From Lonicera japonica (lineage: Eukaryota > Streptophyta > Magnoliopsida > Dipsacales > Caprifoliaceae): a DNA stretch of 64,000 nt. This document shows positions 11,546 to 24,065 of this stretch, in pieces. A program made the translations under genes and the position numbers. Position 1 is the first letter of the stretch. Each line of letters starts with the position of its first letter. The stretch lies in assembly GCA_021464415.1 (NCBI GenBank), contig CM038467.1, forward strand, positions 65,601,159 through 65,665,158. Direction: 5' to 3'. Below the pieces are notes generated by a model. The model was given only the letters and a program-made list of their open reading frames with translations. It was not told the DNA's origin and searched no databases.

Positions 11546-13018
11546 GGCGCCGATCGTAAGGTCAACAAATCCAAAGACTAGTTGCTTATAATGATCGGTT
11601 TGAATGCACTAGAGTATACTTAAGATGATAACGAAAATATGGGAATGAATCAATCATGCACACCGAGAAATAAGATTTTTTGTTCAAAGGTGGTTTCTCC
11701 CACCAATGGATAGGTCTAACGTACGTCAACTCTTTTGGTTCTGTTTTGTTTACTACGTTCAATAACAATGAGGTATAAGTGGGACTCGTGAGTTACGAAT
11801 CCTTTTTACAGGTGTACCTCTGTCATGGGCGTAGTCATTAAGGGGTTACTCCGAACTGTAACTCGTGTCTAATTTTTTTTTTAAAAAAAATTAATAATAG
11901 GCTTAAATTTTATTTTTAAATTTATATGTATATATGTGTATAGCACACCTCATTTTTTTTAATATTATTACTGTACACCTATTAAAATTTTATCCATTCA
12001 TTTATCACTCTCTATTTAAATAATATTAACTAAAATAAATGCCAAATACCCTCTCTTTTTTTTCACTTTTCCTACTTCCGATTGTCTTTTTGTTTGCATT
12101 TATGGCGTCCATGGCTAATATTTACACTTCCAACGTATATAAAAAGTTGGTATCTTTTGGATGTATTTAAATACATTATATTTGCATTTTGGTTTGTTAT
12201 ATTTTAACATTGTCATTATTTAATTCTTAGCTTGGGTCATTTGTAATTTCTGGCTACGCCCCTGACCTCTCTCATATTTATAGGTATATGATTAGAGTTT
12301 ACAAGTTTGAATATGGTAGTGTTTTATTAGAAAACAAATAGAAATAAGGTAAAGATGGAAAAAGGGATAACTCCTAAAAGCTAGAAAAGTTAGGAGTTAT
12401 CTATGTCAGTTTCCCTGATTCACCTCATTCTGATCTTCAGTTAGTTTGCTCAGCTATAAGATGGACAAAATTGGAGGTGCATTAATTTTAACTACCCTAA
12501 AAATAAAAAGTTAGTTTGTTGTCTATATTAGTACAGACTTACAATTACAATTTTATTGGTGTGAGAAAAACAATTTAAATAGGTTGAAAATTATTACATA
12601 TGCATACATGTCTATTATCTTATCCAGATTAAACGGGTTGAAAAAATAATTTAATTTGGAAGTTCTTGATTCCATCTTATTATGGTAGACGTGGTTGTCG
12701 AACGTACGTTGGCCCATTCTTCTTGTGGTGGTCGCATGTTCACCCTTATTAGTTACTATGGTAGTCGTGTATTCACAGTTTGTATAAAAAAAGTTGTATT
12801 ATATATATAAGATAATAATAAAAAAAAAAAAGAGTTTAAGTTAATCTTTTTTTTTTTTTTAACAATTTACTAAGAGAAAAGGCAGACCGGATAGAATCGA
12901 ATTCCAAATTATATATAAGCACACATGCACTAACCAAGATACAAACAAATAAAAATAACATAAGAAAATGAAGCGTTTAACAATTTATATGGGAAAATAC
13001 GAATTCCTTGCACTGCGA
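11546..13018. other. Noncoding AT-rich DNA downstream of the acyltransferase gene
   Basis: No gene is seen. The stretch 11620-11730 (ACACCGAGAAATAAGATTTT, then a short TTCTCCCACCAATGG segment) resembles a common plant LTR-associated sequence, but only loosely. Long A and T runs occur at 11873-11890 and 12820-12862. Confidence 0.4.
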
Positions 13019-14590
13019 CTAAATTGAAATAGTTGGATTTGGGGAAGCGAAAGCAAGAAAATTAGGATCATGTTCCAAAACTGCCATTTCACGCTTATCC
13101 AGTGTCACCCACGCCTCAATTGCATCGCTTGTTTGGCCATCCATCATAATAACAATATTGTTGTAAGACGAATCAACGTCAGCTCCTCCCATTAGGCTTA
13201 CCCATGCAGGCTTTCCCCATCCAAAATTAGTATCAGGAATCCCCGACGTACACCAACTACTAAACGTGTATGGATTTAGATTTTTATCCGAACATGTTTC
13301 CCTCGACTCCTCTAAAGACTCACGAATTGTCTTGTATCCTCCATTGCTCAATAGTTTTGGCACAAACTTTTCTTTGATATCCACAATTGATTCTCTAACT
13401 AACCGCACCAATTCTCTGTCCACTTCAGCAACTACAACCAAGAGCAAATTAAAGTTAGGAATTTTTTGGATGTGTTTCTTGGATGTGTCAAATTTATAGT
13501 GTAATTTCGTTTTTGGGACACGCAATATACCAAATCACGACGAGAAATACAGCTGTGTTTTCTTGACCATTGATTAAGTTAAAATCATAGCGCCAACTAT
13601 ATAAAATATTATATAAACTATTTTTAAAAGATTGATACTAATACCTTTGTCCGTGGTGATGTTATGGTAGAGTGCGACTGCCGTCCAAATAATATTTCCA
13701 ATAGAGAACTCCGAAAGCATCTTTGGCATCATTTGCTTCCGCAAGTTCACTACATGTCTTAAAACTGATGGTTGCTTTGATCCCCATATTAATGTAGAAA
13801 CCTCCATTAAGTGTTTCCATAAGAAACATGTCACAGCTTCCACGCGTGTTGGATTAGGCACATGCTCACTCTTTGCCTTCTCTTTTAATTTTGATCTCGC
13901 GGAACCTTGAAACACGAACCTCCTTATAGTTCCTCTTCCCTCTCTCAACAATGTATATTGTGCTGCCAGCAACAACCCATCCGGCATTGGCTCTTCGCTT
14001 CCTTGAGGGAATAGCGACACGGCTGGGTAGATGCCAATATTTGTACCAATGTACCCATCATTAGCTGCAATCTCAGACCAACATTTAACAAACATTGAGA
14101 TTGTAGCAAAATCAATGAACAAGTGATTGAAACATACACAAATTGCTATTCCGCCACAGACAAATTCATTGACTTGGATCGCTATTTGAGATGGTCGGTC
14201 GGACTGGTTGGGGCAAAATGGTGGCAGCGGTGGCATGAAATGATAGAACAACTCGATTTTTGGCTGTGGGTTTGCGAGCAAATCTACCATTTTACTACTG
14301 ACGCGTGCTGTTGTGTACAATACTCCATCGTCATTGCAATCAATTGTGAGGTCATCGTTGACTCTACCCGCGAATGGGTAGAAAATGGTTAGGGATTTGG
14401 AGAGGGATTCCTTCAAACATTGGTGGAGATTTTGAAGGTTTTTTGTTTGATTGGGGGAATAGAAGCAAAAGAATGGTACAAAGCTTGAAGGAACAAGTTT
14501 GTCAATGATAGAAATTTTGAAGGTTTTTAGGTGATGGGGCGTTGGTGAAAATGGTTTGGTGGTTTCTCTTGAAATCACTTGAACTTCCAT
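13019..14590 (-). CDS. BAHD-family acyltransferase (vinorine synthase-like clade), two exons
   Basis: Predicted cytosolic acyl-CoA-dependent O-acyltransferase of specialised metabolism; substrate unknown. Exon 1 is 14590-13645 and exon 2 is 13431-13019. The 213-bp intron has GT/AG ends (AAAG|GTATTAG and GGTTGTAG|TT). Joining gives 1359 nt with no internal stop, or 452 residues, the usual BAHD length. The catalytic HXXXD motif is seen as HLFID, about residue 160. The C-terminal structural motif DFGWG is present as NFGWG, about residue 390. The start MEVQVISRETTKPFSP and the KLVPSSFVPFFCFY segment fit the clade holding vinorine synthase and related acetyltransferases. The single intron between the two motifs is common in the family. 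It has no operon-like neighbours and lies alone between repeats. Asn in place of the usual Asp occurs in some active members, so activity is plausible but unproven. Confidence 0.93.
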
Positions 14591-14672
14591 TTTATCAAAA
14601 TATATATTGATTTTTACACCTTAGCTCAAGGCAATTGAGTTCTTGTACACTTTCTCTTAAGAACTTATTGTG

Positions 14673-14680
14673 TATTTAAA
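14673..14680 (-). promoter_or_regulatory. Probable TATA box of the acyltransferase gene
   Basis: TTTAAATA on the minus strand lies 83-90 bp upstream of the ATG at 14590, a normal distance for a plant TATA box with a short leader. Confidence 0.45.
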
Positions 14681-14699
14681 AGCAAACATGTCATTTTTC

Positions 14700-17600
14700 A
14701 TTTTTTGAGAAAAATAAAATAAAAGGCACAGACATCTAGGCCAATTTGTACAAAGAGAATCTTTTTCGTTTACTTTTTTTTGAACAGTTTTTTTTATTAT
14801 TTACATAGGGTTCTTAAATTCACCCACAAAGTCAATTTTCTCATCCCACCAAAATTCAAAACTAAGTCAAACATATTTTAAAAGATAGCATAAAATTTTC
14901 TTCTCATCCCGATTTCTATCTAAAGAAAAAATCATCACTATTCACTCTTTTTTTTCTACGAATTTTTTTTCTCTGTCATCTTTCTTCTAATCTTTTTGAT
15001 GTAGTGAATTAAGACATATATTTATACATCATAAGACTTAATTATTACTTTTGTTAATTAATTAGTTAATTTCAACGGCTCTCCAAATCTTTGTAATCTA
15101 ATCTAACTTATTTTTCCATATCGCTCACATGTACATTTTAGAGAGAGACAGTTTACTTAATGTATGTATAAAAAAATTAATAAAGAAAAAAATAGCGTAA
15201 GGGATTTTTAGGGGTTTTCTTGAAATATAATTAATGTTTAAATTTTCATATTGTAAACAAAAATTAATTTTGTTTTATTAATAATTGTGTTGAAAATAAT
15301 TAATAATTTTTTCAAAATGCATAAAAATTATAGGATGATATAACTTTAATTGAAAACTGAGTAAATATTTCAAGTACATGAAAAATTTCTTTTGTATATC
15401 AAACAAACTACTATATATATATGGATCAAAGTTTTTGATCTTTTAATATTTTTGAAGTAGTGAATTAAGACTTATATTTACTTATTTGATAAAAATAAAA
15501 TTTGGAGACAAATTTAAAATATGAATAATAACCATTTAAGAGTAATGAATAATAAAAGATTATATGAAATATCATATAATTGTTAAAACTGTATTTATCA
15601 CAGTTAATATTTTGTATCTTCAGAGGTACTATTTAGACGGAATTTTTAATGAAATTTATTAAGAACAGTGTAATTTTTGTTTATTATATCTTATATTAAT
15701 GAAAAAAATTAATATTGTTTAATATTTTTACTTTTAGCGATAAAACTTTATCGTTTCTGCATTGTTTCAGTAAACTCACCCTAGTACTAGGGTGAAATGC
15801 AAGATTTTTTAAATATTTGATGGGGTGAGAAGAAAGTATTCTTACAATGGGGTAAAAAGAATAATACTTATCTAATTTATATATATTGTGTGATATATAT
15901 TCAATTTGAGAATTTAATTAATTCTAAGAAGCACAATAAATAAATGACCATTTGAGAATTTAATTAATACATATTTAATTAATTCTAATATATACTTATT
16001 TTTTTAAAGAAAAATAATGCCATTACTCTATATTTAATTAATTCTAAGAAGCACACAATAAATAATTGACCATTTCATGGCATTATTTTTCTTCTTTGTG
16101 GGAGATTAGCGGGTCGGTTGTCTACTTCCTCAATTTGGATTACTTCCCTTAATACATTCTAACTTAAGCTTTCACTAAATATATATATCAAGAGACAAGG
16201 TGATTGAATTTTAAAAATATATCAAAAAAATAGAGAATTGGAAGGTTGATGTGAAAGAGAGTTTTTCGGACACCTCATATGGTTATTTTTGGGCCTTTTT
16301 GTATTTAACCCAGCATTTTTAAATTGTTTTGCATTTAACCAACTTGTTTTTTTGTAATTAGTTGTTTGTCCCAAATTATTGGATGATTATGATTTTTTTA
16401 TTTAATTAATTTAATTATTTTAATTCATTTATTATTTTTTCAATGTTGCCCTTTTTACCAATTTTTTGAAAACTATATGATAACTTAAAATAATCTCAAA
16501 TTAGATTGAGTTGGTTATTAGGATTACAAGAATTTTGAAATTTAAATTAGGAAAAACTAAAATCCAAATAAATATCGATTCCCTGGAGTAAATTAAATTC
16601 CTTGAAAAGTCATATAGATACTTGGCATGAGTAGAATTGCAAATATGTCTGCAGTTATTAAAATACGACTACTAATAAGTAAGAAAAATGTGAGTAATAT
16701 GGCTAATTTCATAATCTTGATGCAGTTACATTAATAGGGCTATTATCTAAACTTGAAAATGATTATTATAAGATGAGTAGTATTACATAGTAATAGTCAT
16801 AATACAGTAGCATTAATATAGAAATACTCGTATTAGAAATGAAAATATTATGTAGTCATAATTTGTGAAAAATATTACTATGTAGTCATAATATGAATAT
16901 GAATATTACGGGAAAATCTAATGTTGAAGTAATCATATTACAAAATCTAATGTTGAAAGAGTCATATTAAGAAGTCTAAAGTGGGAAAAAATCTAAAATA
17001 ACATGATATTTTTCACACTAGATATACACGATTAGAAAAATATAAAATATTCAATGATATGCTAATAACGAATGACATCAGAATACAACATTAAATATAC
17101 AATAATTTTGAAAAGGGATTATAAATAAAGGCTACATTACCTTTAGTCATATAATTCGAATAATTTGCAAACCAAATATTACAAAGAGCTACATTACCTG
17201 GGTCATATAATTAGACAGGCTCCAATAATCAAGCACGAAGTTAACTGGATGAGAAAAATCAGGCGTATAGAACAGAGGAAAATGAACTGCATAAGTAAAA
17301 TAATAGATAGAATGGCAGTAATATATGTGTTCCTAACTAATTGATATGGATGACAACATAAACAGTTAAGTGAACGGATATGGCTTCTAAAAGTGGTTAG
17401 AAGGATAAATGACGGCTTAAATTTAGGATAGATGATACACACGTTGTAACAACCAAATGGATTCAATCCTAACAACCAAGAAAGGACAACCATGTCATTT
17501 AAAACTATATAATAATAAAAAAATTGAATTAAAATAATTAAGTTATTTGGGCCAAAAACAAAAATATGGGTTGTTCACTAATTACACAAATCATGTGGGT

Positions 17601-18600
17601 ATTAGTATACAACTAGTGAAAATTTTGGGCCATATATTAAATTGATAATTTTTTAATCAATATATCAAATATTTTAAGAATTGTGCGTCCTTCTTTTCTT
17701 AAGTTTAAATGTAATAGTTCATTTAATCTTTTATTAATATATCAAATATTTCAAGAATTATACGTCCCTTTTTTCTTGTGAATTCAAGAAGTTAAGCCGA
17801 AGACGATGTCTTTTTCCTTTAAACCCGCTTACATCCTACATCAAATAATTTATTTATTTTTTTAAATAAGGGCTTATTTATAAAAAATTTATAGAGTAAG
17901 CTTCCTATTTATAAATTGTGTTTTAAAATAAAGATTTTGACAAAAACTATGTTTTGTGTGCATACTTAATTTTGCACAAAATTATTTGTCTAACTTATCT
18001 TTGTAGGTAAAAATAAATTAATGCAAATTTGTTTTGCATAACTAGTATATTTTTATATCTCAATTATGCAAATCTAAAGCAATTTTAAATAAATCCAATA
18101 CATAATAATGTATTAAGAAATAAGGATCGTAAAACTTAACTCCACAGAACCCAAAAAAAATTATCATTTGTATTTTTATCAATAAATAAGTTTAAATTTG
18201 TAACTTGTTGAGATAATTTTAAAATACGATCAATTAAAGACTTAGTGATACTAAAACAAATTACAATCGGAAAATTTACTATAAAGTTAACGTTGCACTA
18301 ATTTTTGAGTTTGCTCAAACATTTTCTCTTAATTTACAAAATTATAAATTCGCTTTTATAAAAAACTTTTTCAGACAACCCCATTTTTTAATATCTTAGA
18401 TTGCTTTAACACTAAGGGTGCATTTTTTTTTTACCTTTGATTGCTGAATACTGATTACTAATTGATGAGTGCTAAATCCTAAATCCAAGTTCTAAAAATG
18501 CTATTTGTTTTTTATTTTAAATGAGATTCTGAGTTTTATGATTTTGAATAAAACAATAGTTTAAATTCAGTATTAAGCATTCAGCAGAACTAATGCCTTT
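14700..18600. other. Long AT-rich noncoding region upstream of the acyltransferase
   Basis: No gene is recognised. A block of about 35 bp around TAGTGAATTAAGACATATATTTA occurs near 15002 and again near 15455. From about 16640 to 17000 the words GTCATAAT and TCATATTA are strongly repeated; a similar run recurs at 46670-46800 beside the MULE relic, so part of this may be a non-autonomous relative. Open frames here have no domain support. Confidence 0.45.
15912..16093. repeat. Short direct duplication with a 17-bp perfect inverted repeat
   Basis: The sequence TAATTAATTCTAAGAAGCAC followed by AATAAAT-GACCATTT occurs near 15912 and again near 16032. Around the second copy AAGAAAAATAATGCCAT (16007-16023) and ATGGCATTATTTTTCTT (16077-16093) are exact reverse complements with a 53-bp loop. 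It could be a small MITE-like hairpin or a fold-back duplication. Confidence 0.6.
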
Positions 18601-18609
18601 TAATACTAA

Positions 18610-19375
18610 ATACTAATTATTAAAAAAATAACCATTAACCTTTTAATAATTAAAAAAAATAAATATCATATTATATTTTTGAATACTTGTCTTTTATTGA
18701 GTATTCAAAAATAAAAATAAACACTCCCTAAAATCACCCCATTAACAAATGTTAGAAATTTTATTACCAAAGCTGATTTGACTACTGCAACAGTAATTTA
18801 GCACGCAAACATTATTTGGTTACATTTACGATAGTTCTGACAGGTTACCCAAAATAACAAGTTGGCAATGAATGTGAAAATGTTATAAGTTGACTATTCT
18901 ATAAAGAAAGAAAAAAAATTAATTTTTTTTGTAAAGTATTCTAGTGAACTATTAAATGCATTAAATTATTTGTATTTCACATTGATAAAAATTATATCTG
19001 ATTTCTCAATAATATTACTATTTTTTTTTAAATTAAGATATGTCTAAGTCTTATCCTTAATCCTACAGATTAAGAAAAACCCTCCACCCCTCTAATATCA
19101 AGATAAGGGTAAAAGTCAAGACAAGGATGAATGTTGTCTAGCACTGAGACAACCCCTCTCCTCTAATATCACTACTTTATTAGATGCATTAAAATATATA
19201 TTAGCGTACATTATAATTATAAGAAGGGTAGTCATGTGGATTGCCATAAATTCATCACCCTTCTAATAAAATGCCCATATATAGAATAATACCACAACTA
19301 TGGTGTGATTAATTTTAATATTTTCCAATGCTTCGAAAAACACAAACAAAATATATATATATATACTTGGAACAT
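18610..19375. repeat. Tandem duplication, copy A (no MITE)
   Basis: This noncoding block is repeated about 0.9 kb downstream at 19505-20335. Shared landmarks include CCAAAGCTGATTTGACTACT, TTACCCAAAATAACAAGTTGG, ACCACAACTATGGTGTGATT and ACTTGGAACATGG. Copy A keeps the empty MITE site at about 18990 (AAAAATTATATCTGATTTCT). It has two insertions of its own relative to copy B, at about 19012-19170 and 19185-19240. Confidence 0.85.
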
Positions 19376-19504
19376 GGTATTTTAAAAAAATTTATTAAAG
19401 ATAAAGTAAAGTAAAGTGAAATAAATTTTGAAAAATATGAAATAAAATTAATTTTTTAGTAGAAAAATAAAAATATGGATTTTAAAAACTGAACCAAACA
19501 TGAC

Positions 19505-20335
19505 CTTAATTATTAGAAAAAGTAGCCTTTAATTTCTTAATAATTTAAAAAATAAATATTATATTATACTTTTAAATACTTTACTCTTTCATTAAATATT
19601 CAAAAATAAAAATAAACACTCCCTAAAATCACCTCATTAACAAATGTTGTTAGAAATTTTATTACCAAAGCTGATTTGACTACTGCAACAGTAATTTAGC
19701 GCGCAAGCAATATTTGGTTGACATTTATGATAGTTCTGACAAGTTACCCAAAATAACAAGTTGGCATTAATGAATGTGAAAATGCTATAAGTCGACTTTT
19801 CAATAAAGAAAGAAAACAATAAAATAAATAAATAAAAAGGTTCTAAAGTATTCTAGTGAACTATTAACTGCATTAAATTATTTGTATTTTACACTGACAA
19901 AAATTACTTTCTCCGTTCAAAATTGTTTGTCTCTTTTAAAAAATTGAACTTACGAAGAACCTAATATTATTATTATATTTTTTACTTAATTTATATTGAC
20001 TTTCTCTTTTTACTCTTTTCTTTATTTAAATTTTTTTTCTTGAAAAGTGAAAGTATAAAAGAGTAAAATAGGTATGTATTTATTTTTTATGAAAAGTGAA
20101 TATTTATTTTGAGACATCTAAAAATAAAAAGAGGGATCAGTAATTTGGGACGGAAGGAGTATATCCGACTCCTCAATAATATCACTACTTTATTGGATTG
20201 CCATAAATTCACCCTTCTAACAAAATGCCCATAGAATAATACCACAACTATGGTGTGATTAATTTTAATATTTTCCCATGCTTCAAAAAACAAAAACAAA
20301 AAATATTTATATATACGTACTTGGAACATGGAGCT
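19505..20335. repeat. Tandem duplication, copy B (carries the MITE)
   Basis: This is the second copy of the 18610-19375 block, in the same order and orientation, with scattered substitutions and small indels. The 19907-20159 MITE is inserted in it and is absent from copy A. The duplication therefore probably predates the insertion. Confidence 0.85.
19907..20159. mobile_element. Stowaway-type (Tc1/mariner) MITE, 253 bp
   Basis: The left end CTTTCTCCGTTCAAAATTG and right end AATTTGGGACGGAAGGAG match the CTCCCTCCGT/ACGGAGGGAG terminal inverted repeats typical of Stowaway elements. It is flanked by TA at 19905-19906 and 20160-20161, the usual TA target duplication. It is AT-rich with no coding capacity. 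The uninterrupted site in the neighbouring duplicate confirms both ends. Confidence 0.9.
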
Positions 20336-20513
20336 TCACTTGGATCTATGCACCTATATTTATGTCAATCCATCTTAAAAGAAGGATGGTTGACAATTAT
20401 ATATATATTATTAACAAAAATGCCCTTGTTAGTTTATTTGATTAAAATTGAAGAAAAATAAATTTTCTCATGTGATGGGAGAAGAAAAAAATAAATGCCT
20501 TTTGGGTTAAGAT

Positions 20514-23500
20514 TGTGACGCCTCGAATCTTGTTTTGAGATTTTTACCTCTGTGATCCGGTTAATCACGGATGCCGTGCGCGACGGCGGGTTTAAAATAT
20601 AAAAATCACAACTTTTAAAAACTTTTCTCAAATAAAACATGATCTTGTTTAAAAGCTCATTTTACAAATCAAGGCATGTGGAGTTTATTTCATTAATAAA
20701 CCACCCTGTAAGGTATAAAATCATTTAATACGAATAATCATATCCAATTACAATTTCAAATCCACTCCACATATATAAAACCATTTATAAAAATTTACAA
20801 TATGACTTGTTTATCAAATCATAGTCTATTTACAATAAAAAAGAAATCAAATTGATTATACAATGTAGTCCTTTCCCGAAAAAGGACTATACGCAGACTG
20901 TGGACCTCAGAGGCCTCTATACACGTACACCACACTTCACCCGAGATGCTATGCCTGCAAAATTGTTAGAAAACGGGATGAGCCAAATTCGGGCTCAGTG
21001 GGAACTATATAGGTTTTGTATAGAAAATACTTTTCTTTAATGTAATAATTTGAAAACGTGCAAAGCAATGCAATGTAGACCCAAGTGCATGCAACCCCAC
21101 TAGGATTCCTATCCTAGCTACCCGGAATCCATTTGTCCAACAATTCGATCTCTCTTATAATCCATCCATAAGACAACACACCGAGGAATTTCCACAACTC
21201 GAAGTGATCTCTAGTCCAAAGTCACCTCGTATCAAACACTAGCTTGCTAAGGTTCGACATGCTATGGATTATCCTCTCGCAAGTGTAACTTCAACTCTTC
21301 TATGCTATTCGTCGCTTACACCATAAATCGTATCTACATGCCAATTATTCATTGTTATCTCTTTACTTATAATTCATTATGAACTTTATACTTGGCCACC
21401 TAATAGGCTTTGTCCCAAGATCTTTAGCCTAAACCGTTATATTACGTTGTACTCTCATTAGGCCATCTCGTTAGCTACGATTTCCTTATTAATCATATGC
21501 ATTATGATCTGGCTCGCTATTCCGTAATCCGTACGCGTCTGTATACCCTTACATCATTTCTAAGTTCAATAATTATTATTTCTTTCCACTTTATATATCA
21601 ATACAATATGGAAGGTTCGATAGTTCTTTACGTGTACCCTGTTCTGTTTAGATGTGTCTGCATAAGTCTTTACATCATTTATATCATAGCCGAGGCAACA
21701 CATATATATCAATACGAGACATGATACGATGCAATAACAATCACAGCACAATTACAATCTCACAACAACTCTCGTATCACATCTCCAGTATAATGCCTCA
21801 TTTTCACCCCGCGGTCAGTCCAGGCCCGGAACAGAGAATCCAGCGAGTCCCGAAGGATCCAAGGTTCTTGTCCATGTCTCCTCCAGGTGGGGTGGTGGCT
21901 CAGGGATTTGGTTCTCCAAGTAGGTCATTTGGAGATAACCCTCAAGATATTTTCTCGGGAATAACACTCCGAATAGTTAACGAGGAGAACGCCCATACAA
22001 GTTCCCACGACACCCTGGAGAAACTACACCAGGCGATACCCTAGTGGGTGATGACCATTAGTAGCCCAACTACTTCTCGGGGACTCACTATTTGGGAAAT
22101 AGTGGCACACGGGACCTGCTCCGCTTGCCGGGAAAACTCATCTAACCAAGGACACATAGTCCAGTTGGAAGGCAAGATACCTAGAGTGGGCTCTCCTTTG
22201 TGGGCACACACAATCACCGGCGGAGTCACCGACTTTATTTTCCCGTGCACGGTTTAGGACATGTTCACCCATGGGCGGCAATAGGCAGCCCTCCTTCGAG
22301 TCACTGAGAGCTACCTGGTGCTCGATAAATCATCATATCTAGCCTATACGTGTGATCGCATCAACAGGAATATATCGATTCCGCATTCAACAATATATAT
22401 AATCATCAAATCATCCATCACACGTATGGCCAACAACATATATATACAATCACATAATCATCATCATCATGATTATCGTTCATCGTTCATCGTTCATCAT
22501 TCGTCACATCATCATTATTATCAATCCAATTATCCGGGACTTTATCATTTAATTAATAATTCTTATTATATGGCCGATTGATTCGTTATCAATATATATA
22601 TTACATCTCATTATATGCCATATGTATCAAACTATGTCCATAAGCATTCTATGTAGTTCCCAAGCCCCGTAGCCTAACTAAGCATTAATTATCGTGCTTC
22701 TAGTTCAACTAGTGTACATATAACTCTTCCTAGCCACTTACAATTCCAGTTAAGGCATCCTATGCCCCATCAACAATATATACTACACCCCTAGATAGCA
22801 TCTAGGTCATATCCTTATTATTAGTGCCTACCACACGTCGTACAAAGCTCTAAACTCAAGGAATGTTGCGTTTCATTACGCCCTAATGGGTTCTCAGTTC
22901 AACACATATGGATAGAGTTCAACACTCCCAACTATATATGTATACATGCATATCTATTCCATATAATCCATAATCAACCATGATTCAATCATAAATCCCG
23001 AAATCCTCTCTAGCCTAGTTCATTCCCTTAGTTACAAATTGGATATGATGCTTATGTAAGAGAACAAGGCTCACAATATGGTAATAAGTGATGATACATG
23101 ATATTTAATAAATAATCTATCCATATACATCACCAATCTAAGGTTCACCTCGCCTAAACCCCATGAGATGCAAACAATATGGACTTGTGATGAAAATCCC
23201 CAATTTGAGTTCAAAACTCTAATTCAACGAGTAATAATTTGAAATCAAGGGTTTAGTACTAGTGTTCCCACCTTAGAGAAGCAAGACTGAGGAGTTGAGG
23301 AAGCGTAGAAGCCATTTTGCCAAAACCCTAGCTCCAACACGAGCTCTAATGGAGGAAGAAGGTGAGAAAGATGATGAATAGCGAAAGAGGAAGCAATTCG
23401 AGGCTCCAATCTTGTAGGAGGATGAAGAACTGAAAAGAATCTCCCTCTCTCTCTCTCTCGAACTCTCTAGAGAGTGGTGGATGTGTGTGGCTTGAAAATA

Positions 23501-24060
23501 AGGAGTGTTGGGTGATAAATGGGTTAAAAACGCTCAAAACCGACATTCAGGTGAACCATGATCGATCATGGGTCCCCCATGATCGATCATGAACCCTTAT
23601 GGAATTCCTCTAGAGGACCATGATCAATCATGGCCTTCCATGATCGATCATGGAAGTCACTGCATCAGCAAATGACTTTTTGAGCTCAAAACGGACCTCG
23701 AAATGGCTGAATCTTGACTCAGCCCAAACATGAAAGTTGTAGAGAGAAAAGAAATGAATACATGGCCGCAAACTGAGAGTCATTTGAACATCAGATGAAG
23801 AAGTTATGGCCTCTCAAAGTTGGCCAAAAATTGATGAATCGTGAAAAGTCGAAACACACGATTTACGCTTCGGTTTCAACCTAAACCACTCGAATAATTA
23901 AACGAGCACTCCCTCAAACTTAATATACCTAATATGACATACTAGAACTATCGGGTCGGGTACGAAGGGCTCGGAACCCAATGCTTGATCTCTAACGGAG
24001 ATTAAGCTATACCGAGCTTAAAAGAAGGTCAAAGCAAAAAAAGGAACACGGGGTATTACA
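20514..24060 (-). mobile_element. Solo LTR, Tekay-like, 3.5 kb, TSD AAGAT
   Basis: The left end is TGTGACGCCTCG and the right end CGGGGTATTACA. Perfect target duplications AAGAT lie at 20509-20513 and 24061-24065. The right part (about 23700-24060) is the reverse complement of the start of the LTR at 218, including GGGCTCGGAACCCAATG. The LTR is therefore in minus orientation. No protein domain is seen, as expected for a solo LTR. A microsatellite-like CAT/CGTTCAT stretch lies at 22455-22520. Confidence 0.92.
23556..23653 (-). promoter_or_regulatory. Array of four 16-bp palindromes in the LTR
   Basis: CCATGATCGATCATGG is present at 23556-23571 and 23638-23653. Near-copies are at 23577-23591 (last base lost) and 23618-23633 (one mismatch). 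On the minus strand the array is upstream of GCGTTTTTAACCCATTTATC, the presumed promoter core, and of a CT-rich leader near 23440-23470. Confidence 0.7.
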
Positions 24061-24065
24061 AAGAT

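Noticed and set aside
11546..11565. Possible primer-binding site TGGCGCCGATCG on the plus strand
   Set aside because: The nearby gag-like reading is on the minus strand and no plus-strand element follows, so I could not support it.
13945..14392. ORFs on both strands within the acyltransferase
   Set aside because: They are other-frame shadows of the BAHD coding sequence.
16270..17640. Possible MULE or MITE with ends CATATGGTTATTTTTGGGCC and GGGCCAAAAACAAAAATATG
   Set aside because: The ends match only loosely and no target duplication was found.
21652..22257. ORFs in the 20514-24060 LTR
   Set aside because: They lie wholly inside a solo LTR with matched TSD; no domain, and overlapping frames on both strands.
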